From positions 1-50,065 of the forward strand of contig JANSYC010000027.1 of assembly GCA_024742605.1 (NCBI GenBank): a stretch of 50,065 nucleotides of DNA, in the 5' to 3' direction. Below the pieces are notes generated by a model, which made no database searches, was not told the origin of the DNA, and worked only from the letters and a program-made list of their open reading frames with translations. The DNA is from Alphaproteobacteria bacterium (lineage in GTDB: Bacteria > Pseudomonadota > Alphaproteobacteria > Thalassobaculales > Thalassobaculaceae). The number at the start of each line of letters is the position of its first letter. Within the stretch, counting starts at the first letter, position 1. The translations under genes were made by a program, and so were the position numbers. This document shows positions 1-8,718 of the stretch, in pieces.

Positions 1-1
1 C

Positions 2-1123
2 CAGACAGCCGATGGTAACGAGGGTTGCGATCCCGGCCGAGATCAGGGCGGCGATCACCGTGGTCCCGAGCGGCTCCCAGATCTCGGCCCGCGACCAGGC
101 GTCCAGTGAGAATCGGGATGGGAACGCATCGGGAAACCGCCAACTGTCCGCCACCGACCAGAACACCAGCCCCAAGAGTGCCAGGACTGAGATGGCGGCC
201 GTTCCCAGGGTCAGGCATAGGATCCCGTGCCGGAGCAGGCCCTCACGCCGTCCCCGCCCCCCGCTTGAGAGCCACCCACGGGTGAGCGCCGCAATCAGAC
301 GCTCGGCCAGCACCCAAACGCCGATCGCACAGGCGGCGACCCCAATCTGAACCACCGCGCCCGCAGCCGCCAGGAACCGTCGGCTCAGATCCGGATCGTT
401 CGCCCAGCCGACCACACGGACCGCCAGCGGCGCCGGTGTTGCCGGTCCCAGAATGATCGAGAGGTCGACCACGGAGGTCGAGAACGCCAGAACCGCCAGG
501 ATCGGCAGCCGGAGGCGCGGATACACTTGCGGCAAGATCACCTTGATCCAGGCGGTCATCGGGGCGTAACCGAGACTCCGCGCGACGCCGTGCAGCCTGG
601 GGGCATCCAGGCGATCCAGGGCTGCCGCCAGGATCAGGAACAGGAACGGCGCCTCTTTGAGCACCAGCCCCAGCACCAATGACAGACCCTGTGGGTCGTG
701 GATGATATGCAGATCGGGCGGCCACTCCCACCCCGTCGCCCAAGGTGAAACCATGCGGACCAACCACCCGCTCGGCGCCAGCAGAAACGCAAGTCCCAAC
801 CCCAGTGTTGCATGCGGAATCGACAACATGGGCGAGATCAGACGTCCGATCCGCGCCATCAGGGGCGTTCCGAAACTCGCCGCGACGAACCCGACTGCCA
901 GCGCCAGCGACAGCGCGCTGGCGAGCAGTCCGGTCCCGAATGACAGCGCCACCGACGTCCCGATTCCCGGCTGATCGAGCAGCCACCTGAACGGCGCGAG
1001 CCCGAAGCTGTCGCCGCCGAGGGCTGGAAACCACCCGAAGGCCGGAAGCAGGGTACCGATCAAACCCGCCGCTACCGGCCCCAGCATCAGGACGATGGCG
1101 AGAACCGGAAACAAACGGATCAT
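2..1123 (-). CDS. YnjC-like ABC transporter permease (partial, runs off the left edge)
   Basis: This is an inner-membrane permease of a YnjBCD-type importer, related to the ThiP/iron-type double-length permeases. The frame is open from the ATG at 1123 to the window edge, giving 374 codons with long hydrophobic segments separated by short loops. The family is usually about 500 residues, so the C-terminal part lies outside. The segment around residues 150-165 (KEAPFLFLILAA) and the following RSLGYAPMTAW stretch fit the EAA-type coupling loop of a binding-protein-dependent permease. The ATG overlaps the TGA of the upstream binding-protein gene in the form ATGA, so the two are translationally coupled. 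A long open frame at 243-1313 in another phase is a high-GC shadow. The substrate is not evident; YnjBCD systems are poorly characterised and a thiamine-like substrate is only a homology guess. Confidence 0.85.
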   Translation of the reverse strand, partial: MIRLFPVLAIVLMLGPVAAGLIGTLLPAFGWFPALGGDSFGLAPFRWLLDQPGIGTSVALSFGTGLLASALSLALAVGFVAASFGTPLMARIGRLISPMLSIPHATLGLGLAFLLAPSGWLVRMVSPWATGWEWPPDLHIIHDPQGLSLVLGLVLKEAPFLFLILAAALDRLDAPRLHGVARSLGYAPMTAWIKVILPQVYPRLRLPILAVLAFSTSVVDLSIILGPATPAPLAVRVVGWANDPDLSRRFLAAAGAVVQIGVAACAIGVWVLAERLIAALTRGWLSSGGRGRREGLLRHGILCLTLGTAAISVLALLGLVFWSVADSWRFPDAFPSRFSLDAWSRAEIWEPLGTTVIAALISAGIATLVTIGCL

Positions 1124-2337
1124 CGTCCGCCCGCGTACCGCCGCTCCCATTCGGCCTCGAGCCAGCCACTCCAGCTCGGATGGGGTTCGGGCAGACCGGC
1201 GCCCAATTCGGCCGGAGACAAGGTCGCCACGCCCAACGGGAGCGCGGCGAACGCGGCCTTGTGCTGTTCCGGTAGGGTGCCGATATCCAGAACCGTGAAA
1301 TCCCCCCAGACACGGGGGTCCTGTTTATGGACTTGCGCCTCCGGGGACATCAGGAAATTCGCCACCACCATGGCACCCTCGCGGGCCTTGGCGTTGTACG
1401 GAATGGCGACAAAATGGGTGTTCGCCAAGGTGCCGCCCTCAAGCGTGAAGGTCCGGACGGTGTCCGGCAGTTCTCCGGCCGAGATGGCGGAGCTGGCTTC
1501 CGCCGGATTGAAAGCCATGGCAATGCCGACCTCCCGGTCCGCCAGCAGGCGCCGCTGGGCCGGACCGCTTTCGGGAAACGCCCCGCCCTGGCGCCACAGA
1601 TTCGGGTGCAGACCGTCGAGCCAAGCCCAGAGCGGAGCGGTCACCCGGTCCGGGTCCGCCCGGTCCACCGGATGCTTGAGTTCCGGCACCTGGCCGACGA
1701 GAGACACCAAAGCCTGCTTGAGAAAACTGGTCCCGATGAAATCCGGCGGCTGTGGATAGGTGAACCGACCCGGATTGCGGGCCGCCCAGTCCGACAGCGC
1801 CGACAGGGTACGCGGTGCCTCGCGCACCAGAGCGGTGTCGTGGATGAACACGAACTGGGCCATTCCCCAGGGCGCCTCCAGCCCCTCGGTCGGGACCTGG
1901 AAGTCCAGCACGGTGGTCGGTTTTCCGGCGACGTCCACGAACGCGAAGTTCGGGGCGTCCGCGACCCAGGGCCCGTGCAGCAGGTTCTGGTGTTTCATCG
2001 CCGCGAAGTTTTCGCCGTTCAGCCAGATCAGATCGACCGATCCGTCCCGGTCCCGACCAGCCGCCTTTTCGGCAACCACCCGCGATACCGCATCTCCGGT
2101 ATCGGCGAGCTTTACGTGTTGGAGATCAATTCCGTAGCGGGCGCTCACTTGGTCGGCGACCCAGTCGATAAAGGCGTTGATCCGCCCGTCACCGCCCCAG
2201 GCATTCCAATGAACCGTTTGGCCTTTCGCGGCGACCTTGATCTCAGACCAAGGACGGGGCTCGGACGCCCCGGCCGCAACCATCATCATTAGGCCCAGAA
2301 CGACGGTTCCTGCAGCCCGGCCCCAAATGGCGAACAT
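1120..2337 (-). CDS. YnjB-like ABC transporter substrate-binding protein
   Basis: A 405-residue periplasmic binding protein for the YnjC-like permease that follows it. The first about 25 residues form a Sec signal peptide with a hydrophobic core ending near the ASE motif. The mature part begins WSEIKVAAKGQTV and carries the WNAWGGDGRIN motif typical of YnjB proteins. Near the middle it has GLEAPWGMAQFVFI, also characteristic of this family. The ATG at 2337 is preceded by a good ribosome binding site, TTGGAGG, eight bases upstream. It is the first gene of a leftward unit whose ATPase partner is not downstream; a matching ATPase gene lies 1.5 kb away on the other strand at 3887-4579. The ligand cannot be read from the sequence. 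Confidence 0.88.
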   Translation of the reverse strand: MFAIWGRAAGTVVLGLMMMVAAGASEPRPWSEIKVAAKGQTVHWNAWGGDGRINAFIDWVADQVSARYGIDLQHVKLADTGDAVSRVVAEKAAGRDRDGSVDLIWLNGENFAAMKHQNLLHGPWVADAPNFAFVDVAGKPTTVLDFQVPTEGLEAPWGMAQFVFIHDTALVREAPRTLSALSDWAARNPGRFTYPQPPDFIGTSFLKQALVSLVGQVPELKHPVDRADPDRVTAPLWAWLDGLHPNLWRQGGAFPESGPAQRRLLADREVGIAMAFNPAEASSAISAGELPDTVRTFTLEGGTLANTHFVAIPYNAKAREGAMVVANFLMSPEAQVHKQDPRVWGDFTVLDIGTLPEQHKAAFAALPLGVATLSPAELGAGLPEPHPSWSGWLEAEWERRYAGGR

Positions 2338-2453
2338 TCACATCCTCCAACACGCAACACTTTCCAGCTGGCCAGGATAGGGCGTTTCAGCGCCTGCACA
2401 AATGAGAAGACCGTGAGCGCCAGGGATCGGAAAACAATCTGAACAGGGAAGAA

Positions 2454-2528
2454 TGGAGCGGGTGATGGGGATCGAACCCACGACTTACAGCTTGGGAAGC
2501 TGTCGCTCTACCACTGAGCTACACCCGC
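2454..2528 (-). tRNA. tRNA-Gly (anticodon CCC)
   Basis: A 75-base tRNA read on the minus strand with CCA encoded. The acceptor stem is GCGGGTG paired with CACCCGC. The D arm is GCTC/GAGC, the anticodon stem is ACAGC/GCTGT with loop TTCCCAA, and the T arm is GTGGG TTCGATC CCCAT. The loop places CCC at positions 34-36, so it reads GGG codons. It sits between the ynjB-like gene and the RTX gene; tRNA genes are common sites for insertion of foreign DNA. Confidence 0.97.
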
Positions 2529-2537
2529 AACGCCCCA

Positions 2538-2566
2538 TAAATGCGCGTCTTGACGGAGCGGTGCAA
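2538..2566 (-). promoter_or_regulatory. candidate sigma-70 promoter of tRNA-Gly
   Basis: On the minus strand, TTGCAC (2566-2561) and CATTTA (2543-2538) are separated by 17 bases. The -10 lies about ten bases before the first base of the tRNA, which is the expected geometry for a stable-RNA promoter. The -35 is one arm of a short palindrome (GTGCAA...TTGCAC, 2561-2580). A weaker plus-strand promoter for the RTX gene (TTGACG 2550-2555, TATTTG 2572-2577) would overlap it. Confidence 0.45.
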
Positions 2567-2709
2567 GAAGATATTTGCACGCTTGTGCCGATACCCTGCG
2601 GTGAGGATGACGCACGAAGTTCGAGGTGGTAGGGTGCTGATCTGGCACGATTTTAGCATCAACGGCTCCGAACGATCGACCACCGATCTCGGAATGGGAA
2701 AAAAGCGCC

Positions 2710-3876
2710 ATGGCTACCGTCACCAGCACTGTCACCAATCTGTCCGGCGTTGCGGCAGGCAGCGGGTCCGATATCCTGAATATCTCGGCCGGAACTTTGA
2801 CCGCAGGCGCGCTGAGCTCGGTGGTTGGATACTCGACGATCAACATCATGACCAACGCGGCGCATGTCATTGATCCTCCCAACACGATCCTTGCAAACTC
2901 GTCTGCAGTCCTGACCGTCTCGGTCAACAGCACGATCGGCATCAGCTTCACGGCGGCAGCTCTAACCGGAACGACGATAAAGGCTGCAGTCACCAGCACC
3001 GCTGGCAACGACAGCCTGCTGGGCGGACCCGATGACGACACGCTGATCGGCGGCGATGGTAACGACGGATTGATCGGCGGCGCGGGGACGGGCGATGACA
3101 TCCTGTCCGGCGGTGGGGGGCTGGACAGTCTGACAGGAGGAAGCGGCAATGACAGTATCTTTGGTGGCTCCGAGAACGACCTGATTTACGGGAACACCTT
3201 TAACGATCAACTATCCGGCGGTACGGGCAACGACACGCTCTATGGCGGCCAGGGGAATGATATTTTGGACGGTGGCGCCGGCAACGACATCCTCAAAGGT
3301 GGGACGAACAACGATACTCTGAGCGGCCGGGCCGGCGACGACAGCTTGTCGGGCGGTAGCGGTAACGACCAGTTGTTCGGCGATGATGGCGCCGATTTGA
3401 TTTACGGTAATAGCGGAACCGACTCGCTGTCCGGCAATAACGGCGCCGACACACTGTTCGGCGGCCAGGGCATGGACAGGTTGGTTGGTGGCCCGGACGC
3501 AGATGTGCTTTACGGCAACTTGGCGTCGGATCAGCTTACCGGAAGCGCTGGATCTGACGTCCTCTACGGTGGCCAGGGTGGTGATCTGCTGTCCGGTGGA
3601 GCAGGAGCGGACTCGCTCGCCGGCAACCTTGGGAACGACACCTTGGTTGGAGGTACCGACGCGGACATCTTCATTTTGGGAGTCCCGGGAGGTAACGATG
3701 TCATTTCGGATTTCAGTGCAGCAGAAGGTGATCTGATCCAGGTTTCAAGCCTGATTTCCCAGTCGAGCGTGGTCGACAGCGCCGACAATACGGTGATCAC
3801 ATTCTCCAACGGGGCGACGGTCACCCTGACGGGTGTCCAGGCCAGCGCGGTGAGCGATGCCTGGTTCATCGCCTGA
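2710..3876 (+). CDS. RTX-type calcium-binding repeat protein
   Basis: A 388-residue protein with an N-terminal region of about 95 residues lacking a signal peptide. It is followed by roughly two dozen RTX nonapeptides of the GGxGxDxLx type (about residues 97-310) and a C-terminal domain containing DVISDFSAAEGDLI. That last element is typical of the region just after the repeats in type I secretion substrates. Such proteins fold on binding calcium outside the cell. No ABC/HlyD/TolC secretion genes are nearby. The ATG lies behind GGAATGGG. The stop is only ten bases before the start of the YnjD-like ATPase gene, so the two are probably co-transcribed although functionally unrelated. The 5' leader from the tRNA is about 180 bases. 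What the protein does outside the cell (adhesion, surface layer, enzyme) is unknown; no catalytic domain is seen. Confidence 0.88.
   Translation: MATVTSTVTNLSGVAAGSGSDILNISAGTLTAGALSSVVGYSTINIMTNAAHVIDPPNTILANSSAVLTVSVNSTIGISFTAAALTGTTIKAAVTSTAGNDSLLGGPDDDTLIGGDGNDGLIGGAGTGDDILSGGGGLDSLTGGSGNDSIFGGSENDLIYGNTFNDQLSGGTGNDTLYGGQGNDILDGGAGNDILKGGTNNDTLSGRAGDDSLSGGSGNDQLFGDDGADLIYGNSGTDSLSGNNGADTLFGGQGMDRLVGGPDADVLYGNLASDQLTGSAGSDVLYGGQGGDLLSGGAGADSLAGNLGNDTLVGGTDADIFILGVPGGNDVISDFSAAEGDLIQVSSLISQSSVVDSADNTVITFSNGATVTLTGVQASAVSDAWFIA
3175..3606 (+). repeat. four tandem 108-base units (36-residue super-repeat) inside the RTX gene
   Basis: Within the RTX array the nonapeptides are organised in blocks of four. 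Units start at 3175, 3283, 3391 and 3499. Units 1, 3 and 4 begin with (N/A)D(L/V)(I/L)YGN and carry GGQG in the third nonapeptide; unit 2 has lost the YGN signature. This shows the array grew by duplication of 36-residue blocks rather than of single nonapeptides. Confidence 0.75.
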
Positions 3877-3886
3877 CCGACGGAAC

Positions 3887-4579
3887 ATGCTGAAGCTTTC
3901 CGATATCAGTCTGTCCGTTCAGGGCACGCTCCTGTTCAGGCCCTGTACGATCACCGTCGAGGCCGGTCAGGTCGTCACGGTCATGGGGCCGAGCGGGTCC
4001 GGGAAATCCTCGCTTCTCGCATTCGCCAGTGGAACTTTGGGGCCTGGCCTCCACGCCGAAGGCCGGGTCGAGATCGACCATGAGGACCTAACCGATCTGG
4101 CCCCCGAGAACCGGCGGCTGGGGCTGTTGTTCCAGGATGACCTGCTGTTTCCCCACATGTCGGTCTCGGAGAACCTCGCCTTCGGGCTGCCAAGCGCGAT
4201 ACGTGGCGGCGACAGGGTGGATGCGGTCGAGCGCGCCTTGGACGAAGCTGAATTGAGCGGCATGGGAAAAAGAGACCCGGCAACCCTCTCCGGAGGACAA
4301 CGTGCGCGTGTCAGCCTGATGCGGACCCTGCTGTCAGGGCCCCGCGCACTGCTGCTGGACGAGCCGTTCGGCCGGCTGGATCAGGAGCTGAGGGACCGGG
4401 TGCGGCGGTTTGTCTTCGCGCATGCAGGTCGTCGAAACCTGCCGACATTGCTGGTCACCCACGACCCCGCCGACGCGGAAGCCGCAGGCGGACCGATCTT
4501 CACTCTGGAACCTCCCCACGAGGAGGGTTTTTCGCAGGCCCCCGCGAACCTGCCGGAAAGTTTCAACAAACCGCCATGA
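3887..4579 (+). CDS. YnjD-like ABC transporter ATP-binding protein
   Basis: A 230-residue ABC ATPase, the likely energy-coupling subunit of the YnjB/YnjC-like importer encoded leftward from 2337. It has Walker A GPSGSGKS (34-41), Q-loop LLFQDD (80-85), signature LSGGQ (134-138) and Walker B ALLLDEP (154-160), with the switch histidine in LLVTHDPADAE. The start at 3887 is chosen because homology begins at MLKLSDIS; an in-frame upstream start at 3857 would overlap the RTX gene and add ten unrelated residues. It follows the RTX gene by ten bases. The unusual feature is its separation from its partners by the RTX gene and a tRNA, and its opposite orientation. Confidence 0.88.
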   Translation: MLKLSDISLSVQGTLLFRPCTITVEAGQVVTVMGPSGSGKSSLLAFASGTLGPGLHAEGRVEIDHEDLTDLAPENRRLGLLFQDDLLFPHMSVSENLAFGLPSAIRGGDRVDAVERALDEAELSGMGKRDPATLSGGQRARVSLMRTLLSGPRALLLDEPFGRLDQELRDRVRRFVFAHAGRRNLPTLLVTHDPADAEAAGGPIFTLEPPHEEGFSQAPANLPESFNKPP

Positions 4580-4687
4580 CATGGCATTGTATGTCCTCGT
4601 ATCATCGTCATTGACCGGTACTTGGACGCTGGGAATCGGCTCCGGAACGGGTGATTCCAGCCGACGGTATCGACGAGGAGAGATGGA

Positions 4688-5545
4688 ATGAGCACTTGGA
4701 AAACCATGGTCGTAGGCTGCGGCCTTTTGGGACTGGCGGGTTGCGGTTTCGGCGATGTCGAGACAATCCGGACCTTGCAGCCGACCGGGAATTCCTTCGA
4801 CACCGCCCTCAGCCGTGAATACCAGGAGCTTGCCCTGTTCGAGGCCGACGAGATGTACGACTGGGTCAGCGCCACCCGCTATGCCGAGCGCGGTCTGGCA
4901 GCGGCTGGCGGACAAGCGGTGATGCCTTTCGATCTCGCGAATTTTGACCTGCCTGATGGCATGATCCCTGAAATGACCAAGGCGCGGGCCGATCTGATGA
5001 CCATGCTGGACTCCGCGGCGCCGACCAAGATCCCGGCCGCCGCGGCCGATGCGCAGGGTAAGTTCGACTGCTGGGTCGAACAGCAGGAGGAGAATCACCA
5101 ACCTAAGGATATCGCCGCCTGCAGGGATGCGTTCTATGCGGCAATGATGATCATCAAGGCGGAAATGACGCCAAAACCGGCGCCGAAGCCGGAACCGAAA
5201 CCGGTCTCCCTGTTGCCAAAACTCTTCACCATCCTGTTCGGCTTCGATCAGGACACTCTGACCCCGGAGGGTTTGGAGGAAGTCGGCAAGGCCATCGCCT
5301 CCGCGGAAGACCACGAAACGCCGGTGATGATCGTGGGACATACCGATACCGCGGGGCCGGCAGCCTATAACCTGTCGCTTTCCGATCGCCGCGCCAGAAC
5401 CGTCGCCAAGGCCATGGAGGACGCAGGCGTCCCCGATGTGCGGGTGATGGTCCAGGGGGTCGGTGAAGACGATCTGGCGGTCCCGACCGCCGACGGGGTC
5501 CCGAACCATGCCAACCGGCGGGTGACGATCACGATACAAGACTGA
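4688..5545 (+). CDS. OmpA-family outer-membrane lipoprotein
   Basis: A 285-residue protein with a lipoprotein signal peptide; lipobox LAGC places the modified cysteine at residue 19. The central part (about 25-165) is an unassigned, largely helical region with WVEQQEENH and CRDAFY. It is followed by a PKPAPKPEPKP linker and a C-terminal OmpA peptidoglycan-binding domain (about 175-285) with GHTDTAGPAAYN and LSDRRARTVAKA. It is probably anchored in the outer membrane and attached non-covalently to peptidoglycan, like Pal-type proteins. The ATG follows GGAGAG. About 110 bases separate it from the ATPase gene, enough for its own promoter. A specific role (envelope integrity, motility) cannot be told. 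Confidence 0.88.
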   Translation: MSTWKTMVVGCGLLGLAGCGFGDVETIRTLQPTGNSFDTALSREYQELALFEADEMYDWVSATRYAERGLAAAGGQAVMPFDLANFDLPDGMIPEMTKARADLMTMLDSAAPTKIPAAAADAQGKFDCWVEQQEENHQPKDIAACRDAFYAAMMIIKAEMTPKPAPKPEPKPVSLLPKLFTILFGFDQDTLTPEGLEEVGKAIASAEDHETPVMIVGHTDTAGPAAYNLSLSDRRARTVAKAMEDAGVPDVRVMVQGVGEDDLAVPTADGVPNHANRRVTITIQD

Positions 5546-5670
5546 GACCAGATGCGATCCGGGAACCAATGCGACCGTCCAGCCAAGGGTCGGACGGTTA
5601 GACTTTACAGGCCGCCGCCGCCCTGTTTCCCTGTGGTGTCCCGCAAACCCGTCGAACCTGGGCGCTTGGC

Positions 5671-6063
5671 ATGTATAGCGAAACCACCGAAGACATCCGT
5701 ATTACGGTCGAGCCCTCGTACCTTGAAAAGCAGTCCGACCCGGACGAGAACCACTACGTCTGGGCCTATCAGATCCGGATCGAGAACCTGGGCGGTCGCC
5801 GGGTGCAACTGCGCAACCGGTTCTGGTCGATCACCGATGCCATGGGCCGCACCCAGGTCGTTCAGGGGCCCGGCGTCGTCGGGGAGCAGCCGCTGCTCGA
5901 TCCAGGGGCCAGTTTCCAATACACCAGCGGCTGCCCACTCTCGACCCCGTCCGGTATCATGGTCGGGCACTACGAGATGGAGGGTCCCAGCGGTGAGATG
6001 TTCGAGGTCAGAATTCCAGCCTTCTCGCTCGACAGCCCGTTTCAGCCGAACCGATTGAACTGA
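5671..6063 (+). CDS. apaG: ApaG protein
   Basis: A 130-residue single-domain protein, the normal length for ApaG, an FN3-like beta-sandwich fold. Diagnostic motifs are [42 protein letters not shown] and GIMVGHYEM. ApaG mutants in enterobacteria affect cobalt resistance and magnesium efflux; the biochemical role is not settled. The ATG at 5671 is preceded by weak ribosome-binding-site similarity (TGGGCGCTTGGC). It stands alone between the OmpA-type lipoprotein and folE. Confidence 0.93.
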   Translation: MYSETTEDIRITVEPSYLEKQSDPDENHYVWAYQIRIENLGGRRVQLRNRFWSITDAMGRTQVVQGPGVVGEQPLLDPGASFQYTSGCPLSTPSGIMVGHYEMEGPSGEMFEVRIPAFSLDSPFQPNRLN

Positions 6064-6385
6064 GCCGGCCCACGTGAGGCTGCGTCAATTTGGCTGGAAC
6101 GCTGCGCGTCATTGAAAGCTTGATACCGTCCGGGATTGGCACATCTTCGTGTGCGGTTCAATTGATCGCCCAGGAGCTCGACATCATGCCGTCGCAAGTT
6201 TGCATAGAGAGCTTCCGTCCGGGTCACGCAACGGTGATGCCCGGTGACAGCGAACGGCTTGCTTGCAACCGAACGAGACGCCTATAACCTTAACGAGATG
6301 ACGCGCGGATAAGCGTTTGATCGGCTACTGGCTCTGCATGCGGCGTGACCGATGCATCCCCTCCCGACCCAAGGAATGACCCCCC
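6064..6385 (+). other. intergenic region upstream of folE
   Basis: This stretch of 322 bases holds no convincing gene; a 65-codon open frame (6090-6287) has no recognisable signal or ribosome binding site. Its composition is less GC-rich than the flanks. The only feature seen is a candidate promoter near its right end. Confidence 0.5.
6259..6288 (+). promoter_or_regulatory. candidate sigma-70 promoter of folE
   Basis: TTGCTT (6259-6264) and TATAAC (6283-6288) are 18 bases apart, followed by about 95 bases of leader before the folE start. No operator or riboswitch fold was recognised in the leader. Confidence 0.4.
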
Positions 6386-7021
6386 ATGAGCCCTTATGAT
6401 GATGCGCTGGCCACCGACCTGGCGAGCAACGTGACCCCCGCGCTCCGGCGCAAGCCATCCAGGGAGCAGGCGGAGCGGGCCGTCCGGACATTGATCGAAT
6501 GGATCGGCGAGGACCCGGACCGCGAGGGTCTGCAGGACACCCCCAAGCGTGTCGTCAAGGCGTATGAGGAACTGTTCGGCGGATACACCCTCGATCCCGC
6601 CGAGATCCTGGAACGGACCTTCGAGGAAGTGGAGGAGTACGACGAGATCGTGCTGCTCCGCGGCATCCGGGTGGAGAGCTTCTGCGAGCACCACATGCTG
6701 CCGATCATCGGCGAAGCGTCGGTCGCCTATTTCCCGACCGAACGGGTGGTCGGGATCTCGAAACTGGCCCGGGTGATCGATGCCTTCTCAAAGCGGATGC
6801 AGATCCAGGAGCGGCTGACCGCACAGATCGCCAGCGCCATCAACGATGTGCTGAAGCCGCGAGGCGTCGCCGTGGTGATCGAATCCGAGCACGAATGCAT
6901 GAGCACCCGAGGCGTTCACAAGCCGGGCGTGGGCATGATCACCACCCGCATGCTGGGGTGTTTCAAGGATGACGAGAACCGTCGCCGTGAGTTCTTCCAG
7001 CTGATCGGCAGGCCCGGATAA
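6386..7021 (+). CDS. folE: GTP cyclohydrolase I (FolE type IA)
   Basis: A 211-residue cytosolic enzyme converting GTP to 7,8-dihydroneopterin triphosphate, the first step of folate (and in some bacteria pterin) synthesis. The zinc ligands correspond to Cys100 and His103 in SFCEHHMLP and Cys171 in [11 protein letters not shown]. The substrate-site motifs GVHKPGVGM and [14 protein letters not shown] are intact. The N-terminal 30 residues are variable, as usual. The start at 6386 has AAGGA upstream at a slightly long spacing. It is a monocistronic gene by context; trkH follows 154 bases later. Confidence 0.96.
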   Translation: MSPYDDALATDLASNVTPALRRKPSREQAERAVRTLIEWIGEDPDREGLQDTPKRVVKAYEELFGGYTLDPAEILERTFEEVEEYDEIVLLRGIRVESFCEHHMLPIIGEASVAYFPTERVVGISKLARVIDAFSKRMQIQERLTAQIASAINDVLKPRGVAVVIESEHECMSTRGVHKPGVGMITTRMLGCFKDDENRRREFFQLIGRPG

Positions 7022-7175
7022 GGCCGGGTCGCATCGGCGGGACTGTCGGTTTGCGCGGGCATCTGTCGACTCCAGTTCGGCTGGTGTACAGTCGGCCCCA
7101 CGATGTGGGTTCGCTACGGGGATGGTCCGGTGTTGGACAGTCCGTGACTGAGCGAACCACCGACTGACGGGCGCT

Positions 7176-8645
7176 GTGGCGGACGGATTCCAGGTGATTG
7201 ATTTCGGACCGGTTTTTTTCATTGTCGGATTGCTGATCAGCGTCCTGGCCGCAGCCATGTGCGTGCCGGCGATCGTCGATCTGATGATCGGGCATGCCGA
7301 CTGGCAGGTTTTTCTCGGCGCCGCCGCGGTCACCGCTTTTATCGGCGTCTCGTTGATGGTCACCAATCGGGCCGGGCGAAGGCGCCGGCTGACCCTGCGG
7401 CAGGCCTTCGTGCTGACCGCCCTGAGTTGGCTGTCGATTGCCGGTTTCGGCTCTCTGCCATTCGCCTTCTCCGAACTGGATATGTCGGCGGCCGACGCGT
7501 TCTTCGAATCCATGTCCGGAGTGACCACCACCGGCTCCACGGTGATCGTCGGTCTCGATCTGGCGCCGCCGGGCATTCTGTTGTGGCGCGCGCTGTTGCA
7601 GTGGCTCGGCGGCATCGGCATCGTCGTCATGGCGCTCGCGGTTCTGCCGATGCTGAGCGTCGGTGGCATGCAGCTGTTCCAGACCGAGGCGTTCGACCAG
7701 CCCGAGAAGGTGCTGCCCCGCGCGGCCCAGTTGGCGGGCGGTATCATCACCGTCTACCTGTTCCTGACCTTCATCTGGATGGTCGCGCTGTGGTTCGCAG
7801 GGATGGGCTGGTTCGACGCTCTGGCCCACGCGATGACGACGATCGCGACCGGCGGCTACTCGACCAAGGACGGCTCCATCGGACATTTCGAGAGCCCGGC
7901 GGTCGAGTGGATCGTGATCACCGGGATGATCGTCGGTAGCCTGCCCTTCGTGCACTATCTGCGGATGATGCAAGGGAATTTCGGGGGAATATCAAGAGAT
8001 TCCCAGGTCGGCTGGTTCGCCACGATCGTGATCGTGATGGTGGGCGTGATCACCTGGTGGGTGTTGCACGAAATGGAATACGCCCCGGTGGAGGGGCTGC
8101 GCTATGCCGCGTTCAACGTGATCTCGGTGATGACCGGGACCGGCTACGCGACGGCCGATTTCAGCACATGGGGCGGGTTCGCCACATCGGTGCTGCTGGT
8201 TCTGATGTTCGTCGGTGGGTGCGCCGGATCGACCACCTGCGGGATCAAGATCTTCCGGTTTCAGATTCTGCACGCCACCGCCCGGGTTCAGCTGGCCCGC
8301 CTGCTTCGGCCGCATGGCGTGTTCATCGCCTACTACAACCGCAAACCGATCCCGGACTCGGTCTCTGAAGCGGTGATGGGCTTTTTCTTTCTCTACATGC
8401 TGTGTTTCGCGGTCCTGGTGATCGGGCTTGCCGCCATGGATCTCGACATGATCACCGCCCTGTCGGGTGCGGCGACCGCCATCAGCAATGTGGGGCCGGG
8501 CCTGGGCGATGTGATCGGGCCGACCGGCAGTTTCGATCCGCTGCCCGATCCGGCAAAGTGGCTGCTGGCCTTCGGCATGCTGCTGGGACGCCTGGAACTG
8601 TTCACCATCCTGGTCATGCTGACCCCCGGATTCTGGCGCCGCTGA
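7176..8645 (+). CDS. trkH: TrkH-family potassium uptake protein
   Basis: A 489-residue polytopic membrane protein, the ion-conducting subunit of the Trk K+ uptake system, which works with cytosolic TrkA (not in this window). It has the four pore-loop repeats of the family, visible as VTTTGSTV (116-123), TIATGGYST, VMTGTGYATADF and AISNVGPGLG. Each filter keeps the key glycine. The start is taken as GTG at 7176; another GTG at 7194, giving VIDFGPVFF as the N-terminus, is equally possible because neither has a strong ribosome binding site. The length agrees with E. coli TrkH (483). Confidence 0.92.
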   Translation: MADGFQVIDFGPVFFIVGLLISVLAAAMCVPAIVDLMIGHADWQVFLGAAAVTAFIGVSLMVTNRAGRRRRLTLRQAFVLTALSWLSIAGFGSLPFAFSELDMSAADAFFESMSGVTTTGSTVIVGLDLAPPGILLWRALLQWLGGIGIVVMALAVLPMLSVGGMQLFQTEAFDQPEKVLPRAAQLAGGIITVYLFLTFIWMVALWFAGMGWFDALAHAMTTIATGGYSTKDGSIGHFESPAVEWIVITGMIVGSLPFVHYLRMMQGNFGGISRDSQVGWFATIVIVMVGVITWWVLHEMEYAPVEGLRYAAFNVISVMTGTGYATADFSTWGGFATSVLLVLMFVGGCAGSTTCGIKIFRFQILHATARVQLARLLRPHGVFIAYYNRKPIPDSVSEAVMGFFFLYMLCFAVLVIGLAAMDLDMITALSGAATAISNVGPGLGDVIGPTGSFDPLPDPAKWLLAFGMLLGRLELFTILVMLTPGFWRR

Positions 8646-8718
8646 CTTGTCGGACCTCCCCGGCCGGGATAGATCGGTGGGGCATATCCGTCTCGTCACC
8701 CTGATTTAGAGGTCTTTC

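Noticed and set aside
243-1313. Long minus-strand open frame over the first permease gene
   Set aside because: Its translation is Arg/Gly/Pro-rich and lacks domains; the frame starting at 1123 gives a good membrane protein, so this is a high-GC shadow.
2550-2577. Plus-strand promoter TTGACG/TATTTG for the RTX gene
   Set aside because: The spacer is 16 and the -10 is poor; it overlaps the better tRNA promoter on the other strand. Kept only as a remark.
6090-6287. 65-codon frame in the gap before folE
   Set aside because: No ribosome binding site, no recognised motif, and a probable promoter lies within its 3' end.
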